Below, one piece after another: positions 50,959 to 58,689 of a DNA stretch of 64,000 nt. Source of the stretch: JAQGMV01 sp963828715 (GTDB taxonomy: Bacteria; Pseudomonadota; Gammaproteobacteria; Burkholderiales; SG8-41); the NCBI GenBank assembly GCA_963828715.1, contig CAWHFX010000022.1, positions 124,001 through 188,000 of the forward strand, read 5' to 3'. The position numbers were made by a program, and so were the translations under genes. The number at the start of each line of letters is the position of its first letter. Positions within the stretch are counted from its first letter, which is position 1. The notes below the pieces were generated by a model. The model did not search any database. It was not told where the DNA came from and saw only the letters and a list, made by a program, of their open reading frames with translations.

Positions 50959-52131
50959 TCACACGGTCGGTGTAGTTGCTTTCGCGAGGAATGTCTTCGC
51001 GAATTCATCCAGGAACCGCCCGTCCGGAGCGTTCGTAACCGAAATTGCCGGCCCAGATGCGCGCGCCTGCGGTTGGCGCCCGACGCCTTTGACCATCCTG
51101 TCGTACTTGCTGATCTCTTCCTTGTACCAATTGATCGAATCGACACCGATCTTGAGGGCGTGCAGTTCGCCCGACAGATCCGAAGGTTCGATGCAGCACA
51201 TCCAGCTCAGCTCGAACGGCTTGGAGGTCATCCACTCGGGATGTGCGACATGCTCGCTGTTGACGAGTGTAATGCGACCACTGATCGGAGCGGCGATATC
51301 GATGGTGCTGGCACCATGCCTGATCGAAAAAAGGGCTTCGCCTCTCCGCACTGTCGTGTTGACGGATGGCAACTCGACTTGATCGATGTTGCCGATCGTC
51401 TTGCGTACGAAGTCATCGAGACCGATACGCGCTGTCCCGTTCATCTCCAGGTTGACCCACGTGTGATTCGGAGAGACGAATATGCCGGCGGGTACATTGA
51501 ACTCATTCTGCGTACCGGAATCCTGCATGGACGGCGTGATCAGGCGGACGGTCGGCTTCATCTCGCGCTCGATGCGGTCTCTGCGCTTGATCAGGCACTT
51601 GTTGAAGAATCCGATGAGTTCGTCTTCCGTGAAGGGTTTCTGAACGTAATCCATCGCGCCGAATTTCATCGTTTCCACGGCAGTCTCGATCGACGCATAG
51701 CCTGTGATGACGATCACGTCGATGTCGGGCCGCAAATGCTTGACGGCCTTGGTGACCTCAAGTCCGTCCATGTCTGGCATCTTGAGATCGGTGAAAACGA
51801 AGTCGTAGTCGCGCTTGAGGATGAGGCCGAGGGCTTCCTGTCCTTTTTCCACCGTGTCGATGCTGTAGCCTGCGACGACGAGAATCTTCCTGAAGCTGTC
51901 CAGAATGATGGACTCGTCGTCCACAGCAAGAATCCTGGCCTTGGGGCTGTTCACTTCGACCCGCTTCAAGGTCCTCGCTTCGTCCGACACATCGAGCTTC
52001 AGGCCGACATCGAGCGCGGCCTCGCGTTCCTTGCGAAGCTTCAACTCATGCCGCTTCTGGAAAAATATGCGGAGCGCGAAATCGACGATGATGAAGACGA
52101 TGACGGTAACGACCACGATCAAGAGAACCAT
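50959..52131 (-). CDS. Membrane-anchored receiver domain fused to a GcvH-like (lipoyl-fold) domain
   Basis: This 390-aa protein has an N-terminal membrane helix (VLLIVVVTVIVFIIVDFAL, 2-20) and a basic coiled linker. A receiver domain (about 66-185) follows with DDE at 71-73, phosphoacceptor Asp115 in FVFTDLKMPDMDG and Lys165. The C-terminal domain (about 210-345) is like glycine-cleavage protein H: HTWVNLEMNGTARIGLDDF, IGNIDQVELPSV, RRGEALFSI and APISGRITLVN. At the position of the lipoyl lysine (ESVKA in GcvH) it reads SIRHGAS, so lipoylation is not expected. There is no DNA-binding domain. As first gene after the FNR-like box it heads the pentaheme-HybA-NrfD set. Confidence 0.85.
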   Translation of the reverse strand: MVLLIVVVTVIVFIIVDFALRIFFQKRHELKLRKEREAALDVGLKLDVSDEARTLKRVEVNSPKARILAVDDESIILDSFRKILVVAGYSIDTVEKGQEALGLILKRDYDFVFTDLKMPDMDGLEVTKAVKHLRPDIDVIVITGYASIETAVETMKFGAMDYVQKPFTEDELIGFFNKCLIKRRDRIEREMKPTVRLITPSMQDSGTQNEFNVPAGIFVSPNHTWVNLEMNGTARIGLDDFVRKTIGNIDQVELPSVNTTVRRGEALFSIRHGASTIDIAAPISGRITLVNSEHVAHPEWMTSKPFELSWMCCIEPSDLSGELHALKIGVDSINWYKEEISKYDRMVKGVGRQPQARASGPAISVTNAPDGRFLDEFAKTFLAKATTPTV

Positions 52132-52498
52132 CTCATGCCTCCGGGGTGATTCGGACTTCTAAGCTGTGGATCCGTCTTGTCGCGTGCCTGGATTCGGGGA
52201 GGCAGGACATCGATTGGGATGCTGGGCAATGCGGTACACGTGAGCCTTCGACCGTGCAAGCCGTTTCGTCGGCTGCGACGGCGCAGCCTGTTCCGGTCGA
52301 AAGATCTTGCGACGACCGCTTGAAAGACCCCCGGCCCCGCACTTCGCCCGGCGGTGCACACACTTCATGTTCGTTCCTGGTGACCAGGCCCCGGAAACTG
52401 GCGGCGAGGTTGCCTTTCCGCGTTGGATTTTCAGGGAGACAACCTACGCTCTCTCGCCGACCGTTCCGTTGATCTGAATCAACAGTCGAGCTAAGCGC
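52132..52498. other. Regulatory gap of about 367 bp upstream of the receiver-GcvH-like operon
   Basis: No gene is supported here. The only clear feature is the perfect FNR-like palindrome at 52469-52482. The region separates the receiver-membrane-repeat gene (52499) from the operon starting at 52131, so it should hold the main promoter of the electron-transfer block. I could not find a convincing -24/-12 or -35/-10 pair by eye. Confidence 0.5.
52469..52482. promoter_or_regulatory. FNR/DNR-like box (perfect) in the regulatory gap
   Basis: TTGATCTGAATCAA, a perfect TTGAT-N4-ATCAA. It lies 338 bp upstream of the receiver-GcvH-like start on the minus strand and 17 bp after the stop of the preceding gene. 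Confidence 0.75.
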
Positions 52499-53350
52499 TC
52501 ACCGCGTCGTGAACAAGTGCTTGCCGCCGATCCAGCAAAGGACGCCGAGCAGCACGAACGGCAGGGCTACCACGTATGCAAGACCCATCAGCGGCGCAGC
52601 GATGATCATTGCTACCGTCTTCAGCCCGGCTTTGACGTCCTCGGCGCGCGCGCCGCGCGCTTTGAGCGCCGCCCACACGAGCATGCCGAGACCGATCACC
52701 GGGAACAAGGCGGCATACAGCAAACCGATAAAGGGACCGGCGACGAACAGCGTTACGTTCTTGATAAAACCAAGGATCCGGGCGCGTTGTTTGTAGGCCG
52801 CTTCAGCGCCGTACTTGGCGATGATGCCCAGACCGATGAATGGAAAGGCGAGCGCGAAGGCAAGTCCAATGAACGGGGCAGCCAGAGCGAATGCCAGAGT
52901 CTTCGCGGCGCTCCGCGGCACGGCCTGTTCCCTGCCGATTGCTGGCGGCGTTTCGAGCAGGGCCGCCGTCTCGTGTATCTGCGGCTGCGCGAGCACTTCG
53001 CGTGCGCTGCCCTCGATCATCGCAGGCGAGAGCGGTTTATGCAGCACGGCGCTGACACCTGCAGCCTTGGCGCGCGCCTCATTCTCTGCCGTGCCGTATC
53101 CGGTAACGATCACGACGGGAAGCCACGGCGTGCGACCCTTGATCCGTTCAGCGACTTCGATACCGTCCATCCCTGGCATCCGGATGTCGGTGTAGACCAC
53201 GTCGTAATCTTCGGCAGCGATCTTGCTGAGCGCTTCCTCACCGTTGCGAGCGGTCACGACTGCATAACCTTTCGTCGAAAGGACGCGGTCGAAGCTTTTC
53301 GTGACTACGGGGTCATCGTCGACCACCAGCACTTTGCGTAACGCCTTCAT
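52499..53350 (-). CDS. Receiver domain fused to a three-repeat hydrophobic domain
   Basis: This 283-aa protein has a receiver domain (1-120) that is complete: DDD at 11-13, Asp55 in VVYTDIRMPGMDG, and Lys105 in LHKPLSP. The C-terminal half has no DNA-binding or enzymatic motif. Instead it has three similar hydrophobic units (158-175, 205-222, 252-269), each of the form APFIGL-x-x-A-L-x-FP-x-IGLG, joined by basic loops (KYGAEAAYKQRAR, KARGARAEDVKAG). It may dip into or span the membrane as a phosphorylation-controlled membrane device. I know no named family for this half. It is followed on the strand by the receiver-GcvH-like gene and preceded by a single-domain regulator. Confidence 0.8.
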   Translation of the reverse strand: MKALRKVLVVDDDPVVTKSFDRVLSTKGYAVVTARNGEEALSKIAAEDYDVVYTDIRMPGMDGIEVAERIKGRTPWLPVVIVTGYGTAENEARAKAAGVSAVLHKPLSPAMIEGSAREVLAQPQIHETAALLETPPAIGREQAVPRSAAKTLAFALAAPFIGLAFALAFPFIGLGIIAKYGAEAAYKQRARILGFIKNVTLFVAGPFIGLLYAALFPVIGLGMLVWAALKARGARAEDVKAGLKTVAMIIAAPLMGLAYVVALPFVLLGVLCWIGGKHLFTTR

Positions 53351-53384
53351 GACAATCTCCTTTTGTTGTCGTAATCGGTTCGGT

Positions 53385-53786
53385 TCAGGCCGCTGCGTCG
53401 CGATGGACGGTCCAGCGCTTCTGGTTCAGAGCGCCGCTCGCCGCCTGGATGACTTCATTCGGGGGCAACGGCTTGGCCAGATAGTCGTACGCGCCGAGGC
53501 GTATCGCTTCCTTAGCCGTTTCTATGGAGGGGTAGCCGGTGATGATGATCACTTCGGACTGAGGCCAGCGCTGCTTCATGGCCTTCAGAACCGTCAGTCC
53601 GTCCATGCCGGGCATACGAAGGTCGAGCAGCACCAGATCGAACGGCTGCTCTTCCATCGCGGTGAGCGCTTCTGTGCCGTTCGGAGCTGAGCGAACCGTG
53701 CAGTGACTGCCCGAGAGCGTCCGCATGTGAGCGCGGCGCACGATCTCTTCATCGTCGACGACGAGGATGCTCGTTAGTGCGTTCAT
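53385..53786 (-). CDS. Single-domain response regulator (receiver only)
   Basis: This 133-aa CheY-like protein has a receiver only: VVDDEE at 9-14, phosphoacceptor Asp55 in LVLLDLRMPGMDG, Thr in IIITGYPS and Lys in YLAKPLPPNE. No output domain; the last 20 residues are a short tail. It probably works in a phosphorelay with the haem-motif kinase of the same strand or with the other two receivers downstream. It is the first gene of the minus-strand block, with ATG at 53786. The frame is open upstream but without family support. Confidence 0.88.
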   Translation of the reverse strand: MNALTSILVVDDEEIVRRAHMRTLSGSHCTVRSAPNGTEALTAMEEQPFDLVLLDLRMPGMDGLTVLKAMKQRWPQSEVIIITGYPSIETAKEAIRLGAYDYLAKPLPPNEVIQAASGALNQKRWTVHRDAAA

Positions 53787-54011
53787 GCTGTGCCTCGCTT
53801 CTTTTCTTTGCTTCTCGCTGGTGACTAGAGCGACATGCGTGCCAGGGCATTCACTGCACGTCTGGAGGATCACTTATCACTCTTCTTTCAAGCACATGAC
53901 TGCAAGAGGGTGGCGGTGAGACGTGCGCGGCCGCAGCGTGTGAAGTACGTTTTTTTTGTGCGGCTGGAAGGCCTGCAACAGGGCCTGTCAGAGGAGATCG
54001 GGCCTTGCGGC

Positions 54012-54038
54012 CAGGTGTACAAAACGGTCGTACACCTG
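54012..54038. promoter_or_regulatory. Perfect inverted repeat (possible terminator stem or operator)
   Basis: CAGGTGTAC and GTACACCTG are separated by 9 bases. It lies just after the true end of hemY and upstream of the receiver gene start (53786). There is no T-run on either side, so it may be an operator or a Rho-dependent end. Confidence 0.45.
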
Positions 54039-54051
54039 TGGCTGCTTAAGT

Positions 54052-55444
54052 TCAGTGCACTGGTGCGTGCACGTGATGGAGTATGCGCTCGGCGGTTTCG
54101 TACGCGGACTTGATGCGATCCCCAACAGAGACCCCGCCGCGATAAGAGGCGCAAAGAAAAAATCCCGCGCAGTCCGCCCTCGGCTCGTTCTATTCGCCGG
54201 ACGCGATCGAGGTGGCCCAACGTGTATTGAGGAATGGCAGCGGTCCATCGCGTGACGGCGGTATCGATCGGCCTGCCCGCCCCGAGAAGGTCGGTAAGTT
54301 CGCCGTCGACGATGCGACTGATATCGTCGGCCGACTGCAGGGCGATCTCGGGTTGGCGGCGGCCGCCCAGGAAGGTGGTGAGCAAGACCTTTCCTTCGGG
54401 AGCGCGTCCTTCGAACATGCTGGATGAAAAGAGGCTGCCGAGTATGCGTCGCTGTTCGACACGAGGGACCAGAAACCCGAAGCCGTCGAGTGCATGAGCA
54501 ACGGCGGACCGGGCATACAGAGATGCCACCGATGCGACCGGCGCGTAAAGCACGCCGCCGAGCGCGTTTGCCGCATCGGGGACGTGATCGCGTAGCAGGT
54601 CAGCAGCCACTGGTGCCGGGACTGCGAGCACCACGGCGCGGCTCGCAATCTGAACAGCCTCGCTCCCGCTCGCCTCGACGCGAAAGCCGCCGCGCTGAGT
54701 GCGCTCGAGGCGCGTTACCATGGTGTCGACAAGGACGGTCGGCAGCGCGCGTGTCAGAGCGTCGGTCAGAGTCTGCATACCGTCTCGGAATGAGAAACTT
54801 CCAGCGACATTCTTCGCTCGCTCGTCACGTCGGGCGCGCTCGCGTGCACCCTTGATCTGACCTTTGATCAGGCTGCCATAGCGTTGCTCGAGCGCGTACA
54901 GCTTGGGAAAGGCCGCCGTCACAGACAACTCGTCCGGATTTCCGGCGTACACACCGGCGACGAACGGTTCGATCGCGTAGTCGAGGAGCTCATGTCCGAG
55001 CCGGCGTGTGACGAACTGCGTGACGGATTCGTCCGCTGTCGCCGGTGCGGGGGCGATAAAGGGTTCGCGCAGCAGGCGGAGCTTCGCGGCGGCCGAGAAC
55101 AAACGGGTGCTGAAGAAAGCGGTGGGAGATGTCGGCAGTGCAGCCGGCGTGCCGTCTCTCAGGACATAGCGCCGCGAGGCCACGGTGCTTGCCTCGACCC
55201 GCTCGGCCGCGATGCCGAGTTGATCGAGCAACTCGCTGATCCTCGGGTGCGTGTCGAGAGCACTATTCGGTCCGCGTTCGTAGAGCATGCCATCGCGGCG
55301 TACCGTCGATATCACGCCGCCGGTGCGCGGCGCGGCTTCGATCACCTGTACGCGTAAACCGGCTCTCGCGAGCGCGAACGCCGTTACGAGTCCGCTCAAT
55401 CCGGCGCCGATTACCACCACATCGCTGTCGAGGATCATGCGCAA
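54052..55444 (-). CDS. hemY: Protoporphyrinogen oxidase HemY/PPOX type (frameshift near 3' end)
   Basis: HemY oxidises protoporphyrinogen IX in haem synthesis using FAD. The roughly 463-aa protein starts MRMILDSDVVVIGAGLSGLVTAFALARAG (FAD-binding), has LYERGPNSALDT, LLDYAIEPFVAGVYAGNPDELS, SFRDGMQTL and IPQYTLGHLDRV, the usual PPOX blocks. Near the end the open frame changes to unrelated residues and runs to 53888. The natural ending (CASYRGGVSVGDRIKSAYETAERI, then a stop at 54052-54054) is in another frame. Removing one base from the A6 run at 54157-54162 (T6 on the coding strand) restores it. It diverges from ccmA. Confidence 0.88.
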
Positions 55445-55489
55445 TTATGCATAATGCAGGGTTTGCGTAGCGGACAGCACGGCGGCGGG

Positions 55490-56113
55490 ATGCTCGAAGT
55501 AAAGGCGGTTACGTGCGTACGAGGAGAACGTACGCTCTTCAACGAACTGAGCTTCTCGGTCGAGGGCAGCACCGTTCTGCGCGTGGGCGGAGCGAATGGC
55601 ACTGGCAAGACGAGTCTGCTGCGCATCATTTGCGGTCTCATGCTCCCGGCGCACGGAGAGGTGTGCTGGCGAGGTGAGGACGTTCGCACTTTGCGCGAGG
55701 AGTACTGGAAGGATCTCGTGTACGTCGGACACGTGAACGCCGTCAAGGACGATCTCACTGCAGCGGAAAATCTGCGCATCGGCGCAGCGTTGGCAGGTCG
55801 TTCGGTGGGGCATCGAGAAGTGCTGAAGGCACTGGACCTTTTCGGCATCGCGGCTTGCGCGCCGCTGCCCGCGCGTGTGCTGTCCCAGGGACAGCGGCGT
55901 CGCGTTGCTCTTGCACGTTTGGTCACGAGCAAGACGTCGCCTCTCTGGGTGCTCGATGAGCCGTTCACCGCACTCGACGCCGCTGCTGTCGAGCTGATGC
56001 GGCAACTCATCGAGGCGCACGCAAGCGCAGGTGGCAGTGCCATTCTGACGACGCATCAGGAAGTCCCGCTCATCGCCCCGGTGCAGCAGCGCATCGACCT
56101 CGGCGGATGCTGA
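55490..56113 (+). CDS. ccmA: Haem exporter ATP-binding protein CcmA
   Basis: CcmA is the ATPase of the CcmABCD complex that releases haem-loaded CcmE. The roughly 207-aa protein begins MLEVKAVTCVRGERTLFNELSF. It has Walker A GGANGTGKTSLL, signature VLSQGQRRRVALARL and Walker B LWVLDEPFTALD, with the CcmA-typical length. I chose ATG 55490, where the family starts; an upstream start at 55454 would add 12 residues. It overlaps ccmB by 7 bp. It is separated from ccmC-I by about 32 kb. Confidence 0.94.
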   Translation: MLEVKAVTCVRGERTLFNELSFSVEGSTVLRVGGANGTGKTSLLRIICGLMLPAHGEVCWRGEDVRTLREEYWKDLVYVGHVNAVKDDLTAAENLRIGAALAGRSVGHREVLKALDLFGIAACAPLPARVLSQGQRRRVALARLVTSKTSPLWVLDEPFTALDAAAVELMRQLIEAHASAGGSAILTTHQEVPLIAPVQQRIDLGGC

Positions 56114-56775
56114 GAACACTGCGCGTCGCGATCTATCGCGACCTCCTTCTCGCCATGCGACGGCCGGCCGAAGTGCTCACCGCGCTGGCATTCTTCGTGA
56201 TCGTCGTAAGCCTGTTTCCCCTTGGCGTCGGTCCCGAGCCTCAGTTGCTGAGAACCATCGCGCCCGGCGTCATCTGGGTGTCCGCCCTGCTCGCGTCGAT
56301 GCTGTCGCTGCCGCGCATGTTCGCGGCCGATCACGCGGACGGCACGCTCGAACAGATGCTACTGAGCGCGGCGCCTCTCGGCGGCATCGTCGTCGCGAAG
56401 GTGATCGCGCATTGGCTCGTATCCGGTCTTCCACTCGTGCTGATGAGCCCGGTGCTGGCGCTGCAGTACGACGTCGAGGCCCATTCGCTCGCGGTCTTGC
56501 CGCTGACCCTGCTCCTCGGGACGCCGACGCTCGGCTTCGTCGGCGCGATCGGTGCCGCGCTCACGCTTGGATTGCGCTCCTCCGGTGTGCTGTTGTCGCT
56601 GCTCGTCCTGCCTCTCTACGTGCCGGTGCTCATTCTCGGCGCCGGTGCTGTGGACATGGTATCGGCCGGGATGACCCCACAAGGCCATTTCCTGCTGATC
56701 GGGGCGTTGCTCGTCGTTTCTGCCGTGTTCGCGCCATGGGCCGCGGCCGCCGCGTTGCGCATCTCGGCGGAGTGA
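56107..56775 (+). CDS. ccmB: Haem exporter permease CcmB
   Basis: CcmB is the membrane partner of CcmA. The 222-aa protein has six membrane helices and the conserved segments LAMRRPAEVLTALAFFVIVVSLFPLGVGP, APGVIWVSALLASMLSLPRMF, DHADGTLEQMLLS and LAVLPLTLLLGTPTLGFVGAIGAALT. It overlaps ccmA and is followed about 140 bp later by an anchorless NapC-type cytochrome. Confidence 0.95.
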   Translation: MLRTLRVAIYRDLLLAMRRPAEVLTALAFFVIVVSLFPLGVGPEPQLLRTIAPGVIWVSALLASMLSLPRMFAADHADGTLEQMLLSAAPLGGIVVAKVIAHWLVSGLPLVLMSPVLALQYDVEAHSLAVLPLTLLLGTPTLGFVGAIGAALTLGLRSSGVLLSLLVLPLYVPVLILGAGAVDMVSAGMTPQGHFLLIGALLVVSAVFAPWAAAAALRISAE

Positions 56776-56914
56776 TCGGTGCCGTGAGGCGTGCGGGCCG
56801 TCGTCAGCGACCTCGGCGGCGCTGCCCGAAACGCTATTCGACGTGCGATCGGGGTTAGCCCGTTCCTGAGGTTCGGAACTCCTCCCGTTTCTTGGATTTC
56901 GCGCAGACGATACT

Positions 56915-57474
56915 AGGGGCGCAGTTTCCTTTTCGCAAGCTCGTCCCGGACAAGCGCGGCTCCGGCCGCCAGTGCCTTCAACTGGGCGCTCGAACTCACC
57001 AATACCGAGAAGTTCTGCATCACGTGTCACGAAATGCAGCGCAACGTCTTCGTCGAGTACCAGACGACGTCGCACTATTCGAACCGCACCGGTGTGCGCG
57101 CTACATGTCCCGACTGCCATGTGCCCAAGGATTGGGAGCACAAGATCGTACGCAAGATCAAGGCTTCCAACGAGATCCTTCATAAGGTGCTCGGGACGGT
57201 CGATACGCGCGAGAAGTTCAACGAACGTCGTGTGCGCCTCGCGAAGAGCGAGTGGGCCCGTATGAAGGAGACGGATTCGCGCGAGTGCCGCAACTGCCAC
57301 AACTACACGTACATGGATTATGCGGAGCAGGGTCGTCGCGCGAGCGCACAGCACACCAAAGGCTTTGCCGAAAACAAGACATGCATCGACTGCCATAAGG
57401 GCGTCGCGCACGTTCTGCCGCCGATCGAACAGGATATTGGCGCGCCGAAGATCGAGCAGGCGCGCGCCCAGTAA
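56915..57474 (+). pseudogene. NapC/NirT/NrfH-type tetraheme cytochrome lacking its membrane anchor
   Basis: The frame ending at TAA 57474 encodes AFNWALELTNTEKFCITCHEM, then VRATCPDCHVPKDWEHKIVRKIKASNEI, ECRNCHNYTYMDYAEQGRRASAQH and CIDCHKGVAHVLPP: four haem motifs in the exact NapC/NirT arrangement. Such proteins oxidise quinol and need an N-terminal membrane helix. Here the sequence just before FNWAL is short and not hydrophobic. A stop (TAG) lies upstream in frame near 56912, and no ATG, GTG or TTG precedes the conserved part. Either the gene is 5'-truncated, or a damaged sequence hides its start. The haem part itself is intact. Confidence 0.7.
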
Positions 57475-57477
57475 GTT

Positions 57478-58258
57478 TCAGAACCGGAGACTCACCTTCA
57501 CGCCCACGTCAGCCCATTTTTCAGAGACGCTCTTGTCGGCATAGAAGATCACACGGGTGCGGGCGGAGGTGCGCTCGGTCCAGGTGAAACTGAGCTCCCG
57601 CTGTGTCGCTCCGCCCGGCACGGGCGCGCGCTGGTCGAAGAACAGGTCCAGGGTCGACCGGTCAGAGCGGTAGTGACGTCACCCCGACTGCGCCAAACAT
57701 GCGAGGGGCGGCAGCCGTATCGTGGAATGATGGCGGCACGTAGATATAGCCCAATTCGACACGCGGAGCGAAGTCTCCAATCTCCCGCTGCAAGTCGGCC
57801 CGGATGCGGTATTCGCCGTTGCTGCGAGGGTGAGTCAGATCGCCGGGCGCGCTGTCGAATCTGGCGCGTGCCGTGTAGCCGAACGTGAGTGCGGGATCGC
57901 TCCCGAGGCTGCGGCGATAGCTCCAGGCGACAGCCACGTCCGTCGCTACGGTGTCCGGAAAGTAGGCGGAAAGGCGTCCGAACTTCACCGGCGATGCCGG
58001 CAACGCGTTGCGCTCAGTCAGCGTGTGCTCGTGCGGTGCTGCGACGGAATACGCGTCTCCATCATACGTCGCACTCTCGGTCGAGTCGGCGTACTCGACC
58101 TGCGAGGCGAGTGCATTGAGTCTGGCGTTAGCGATTTCGCCGCGTGCTCCCGCGTCAGGACGCATGTTTTCTCCGAAAGCGGCGCCGGATAGCAGCATGA
58201 GCACCATAGCTGCGGTGGACAGCCAATGCCGTGTGCGAATGTGTTCAGCGTTCCGCAT
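57478..58258 (-). CDS. Outer-membrane-like beta-barrel protein of unknown function (frameshifted)
   Basis: This is a secreted protein of about 259 aa. A signal peptide (WLSTAAMVLMLLSGAAFG) is followed by amphipathic beta-strands such as VAVAWSYRRSLGSDPALTFGYTA, IRADLQREIGDFAPRVELGY and FTWTERTSARTRVIFYADK, ending in LRF, an outer-membrane C-terminal signature. The open frame from 58258 stops at 57662 (after GVTSLPL). In the adjacent frame the protein continues YRSDRSTLDLFFDQRAP to a stop at 57478-57480. One extra base near 57664-57672 explains the break. It might be a channel or sensor; nothing identifies its substrate. Confidence 0.65.
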
Positions 58259-58304
58259 GACGTACTCTTCTAGTCAGTTGTTGATGTGAGTCGCTTGCGA
58301 TGTC

Positions 58305-58332
58305 AAAAAGGGCCGGCAGACATCGCCGGCCC
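58305..58332 (-). terminator. Rho-independent terminator for the small repeat protein gene
   Basis: On the minus strand GGGCCGGC and GCCGGCCC form an 8-bp stem around a 7-base loop, followed by CTTTTT. It separates the small repeat protein gene (58423-58689) from the outer-membrane-like gene. Confidence 0.8.
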
Positions 58333-58363
58333 CGCACGTGCAACAGGGGGTTACACGTACTTA

Positions 58364-58397
58364 CCACGACGCTGCCGGTCGCCCGGCAGCGTCGTGG
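58364..58397. promoter_or_regulatory. Perfect 15-bp hairpin after the small repeat protein gene
   Basis: CCACGACGCTGCCGG pairs exactly with CCGGCAGCGTCGTGG around a 4-base loop. It lies 26 bp after the gene stop and 32 bp before the terminator proper. It has no T-run; it may stabilise the transcript 3' end or stop transcription from the other side. Confidence 0.6.
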
Positions 58398-58422
58398 TCA
58401 CACCTGAAGACCGTTCAGTCTC

Positions 58423-58689
58423 TTACGCCAACTGTTCGAACTGCTCGATCGCCTTGCCGCGCTTCTTGTCGTTGTCCATGCCGGGCAGACGTGCGTCTTC
58501 CCGCGCGATCTGCTCGAACTGCTCGATCGCCTTCCCGCGGTGCTTGTCGTTGTCGCTGCCCCGCGGCAGCTCGTTCGCTTGACGTGCCACCACGCTGCTG
58601 TCCAGCGTCATGCTCGTTGCATGCACCGCGCCGACGAGCGTCGTGCCGAAGATTGCGCTGACTGCCAGGACCATTTTGATGCTGTTCAT
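58423..58689 (-). CDS. Small exported protein with a tandem 26-residue repeat
   Basis: This is an 88-aa protein. The signal peptide (MVLAVSAIFGTTLVGAVHA, cleavage near residue 24) is followed by about 25 residues and then two near-identical units. The first reads DNDKHRGKAIEQFEQIA plus REDARLPGM; the second reads DNDKKRGKAIEQFEQLA. The repeat unit is about 78 bp. The mature protein is small, charged and helical, with no Cys. It follows AAGGAG at ATG 58689. It has its own hairpin and terminator, so it is a monocistronic unit and perhaps abundantly expressed. Function unknown. Confidence 0.7.
   Translation of the reverse strand: MNSIKMVLAVSAIFGTTLVGAVHATSMTLDSSVVARQANELPRGSDNDKHRGKAIEQFEQIAREDARLPGMDNDKKRGKAIEQFEQLA

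Noticed and set aside
54852..54880. TTGATCTGACCTTTGATCA inside hemY, as an FNR-like site
   Set aside because: The half-sites do not have the N4 spacing and lie inside coding sequence.
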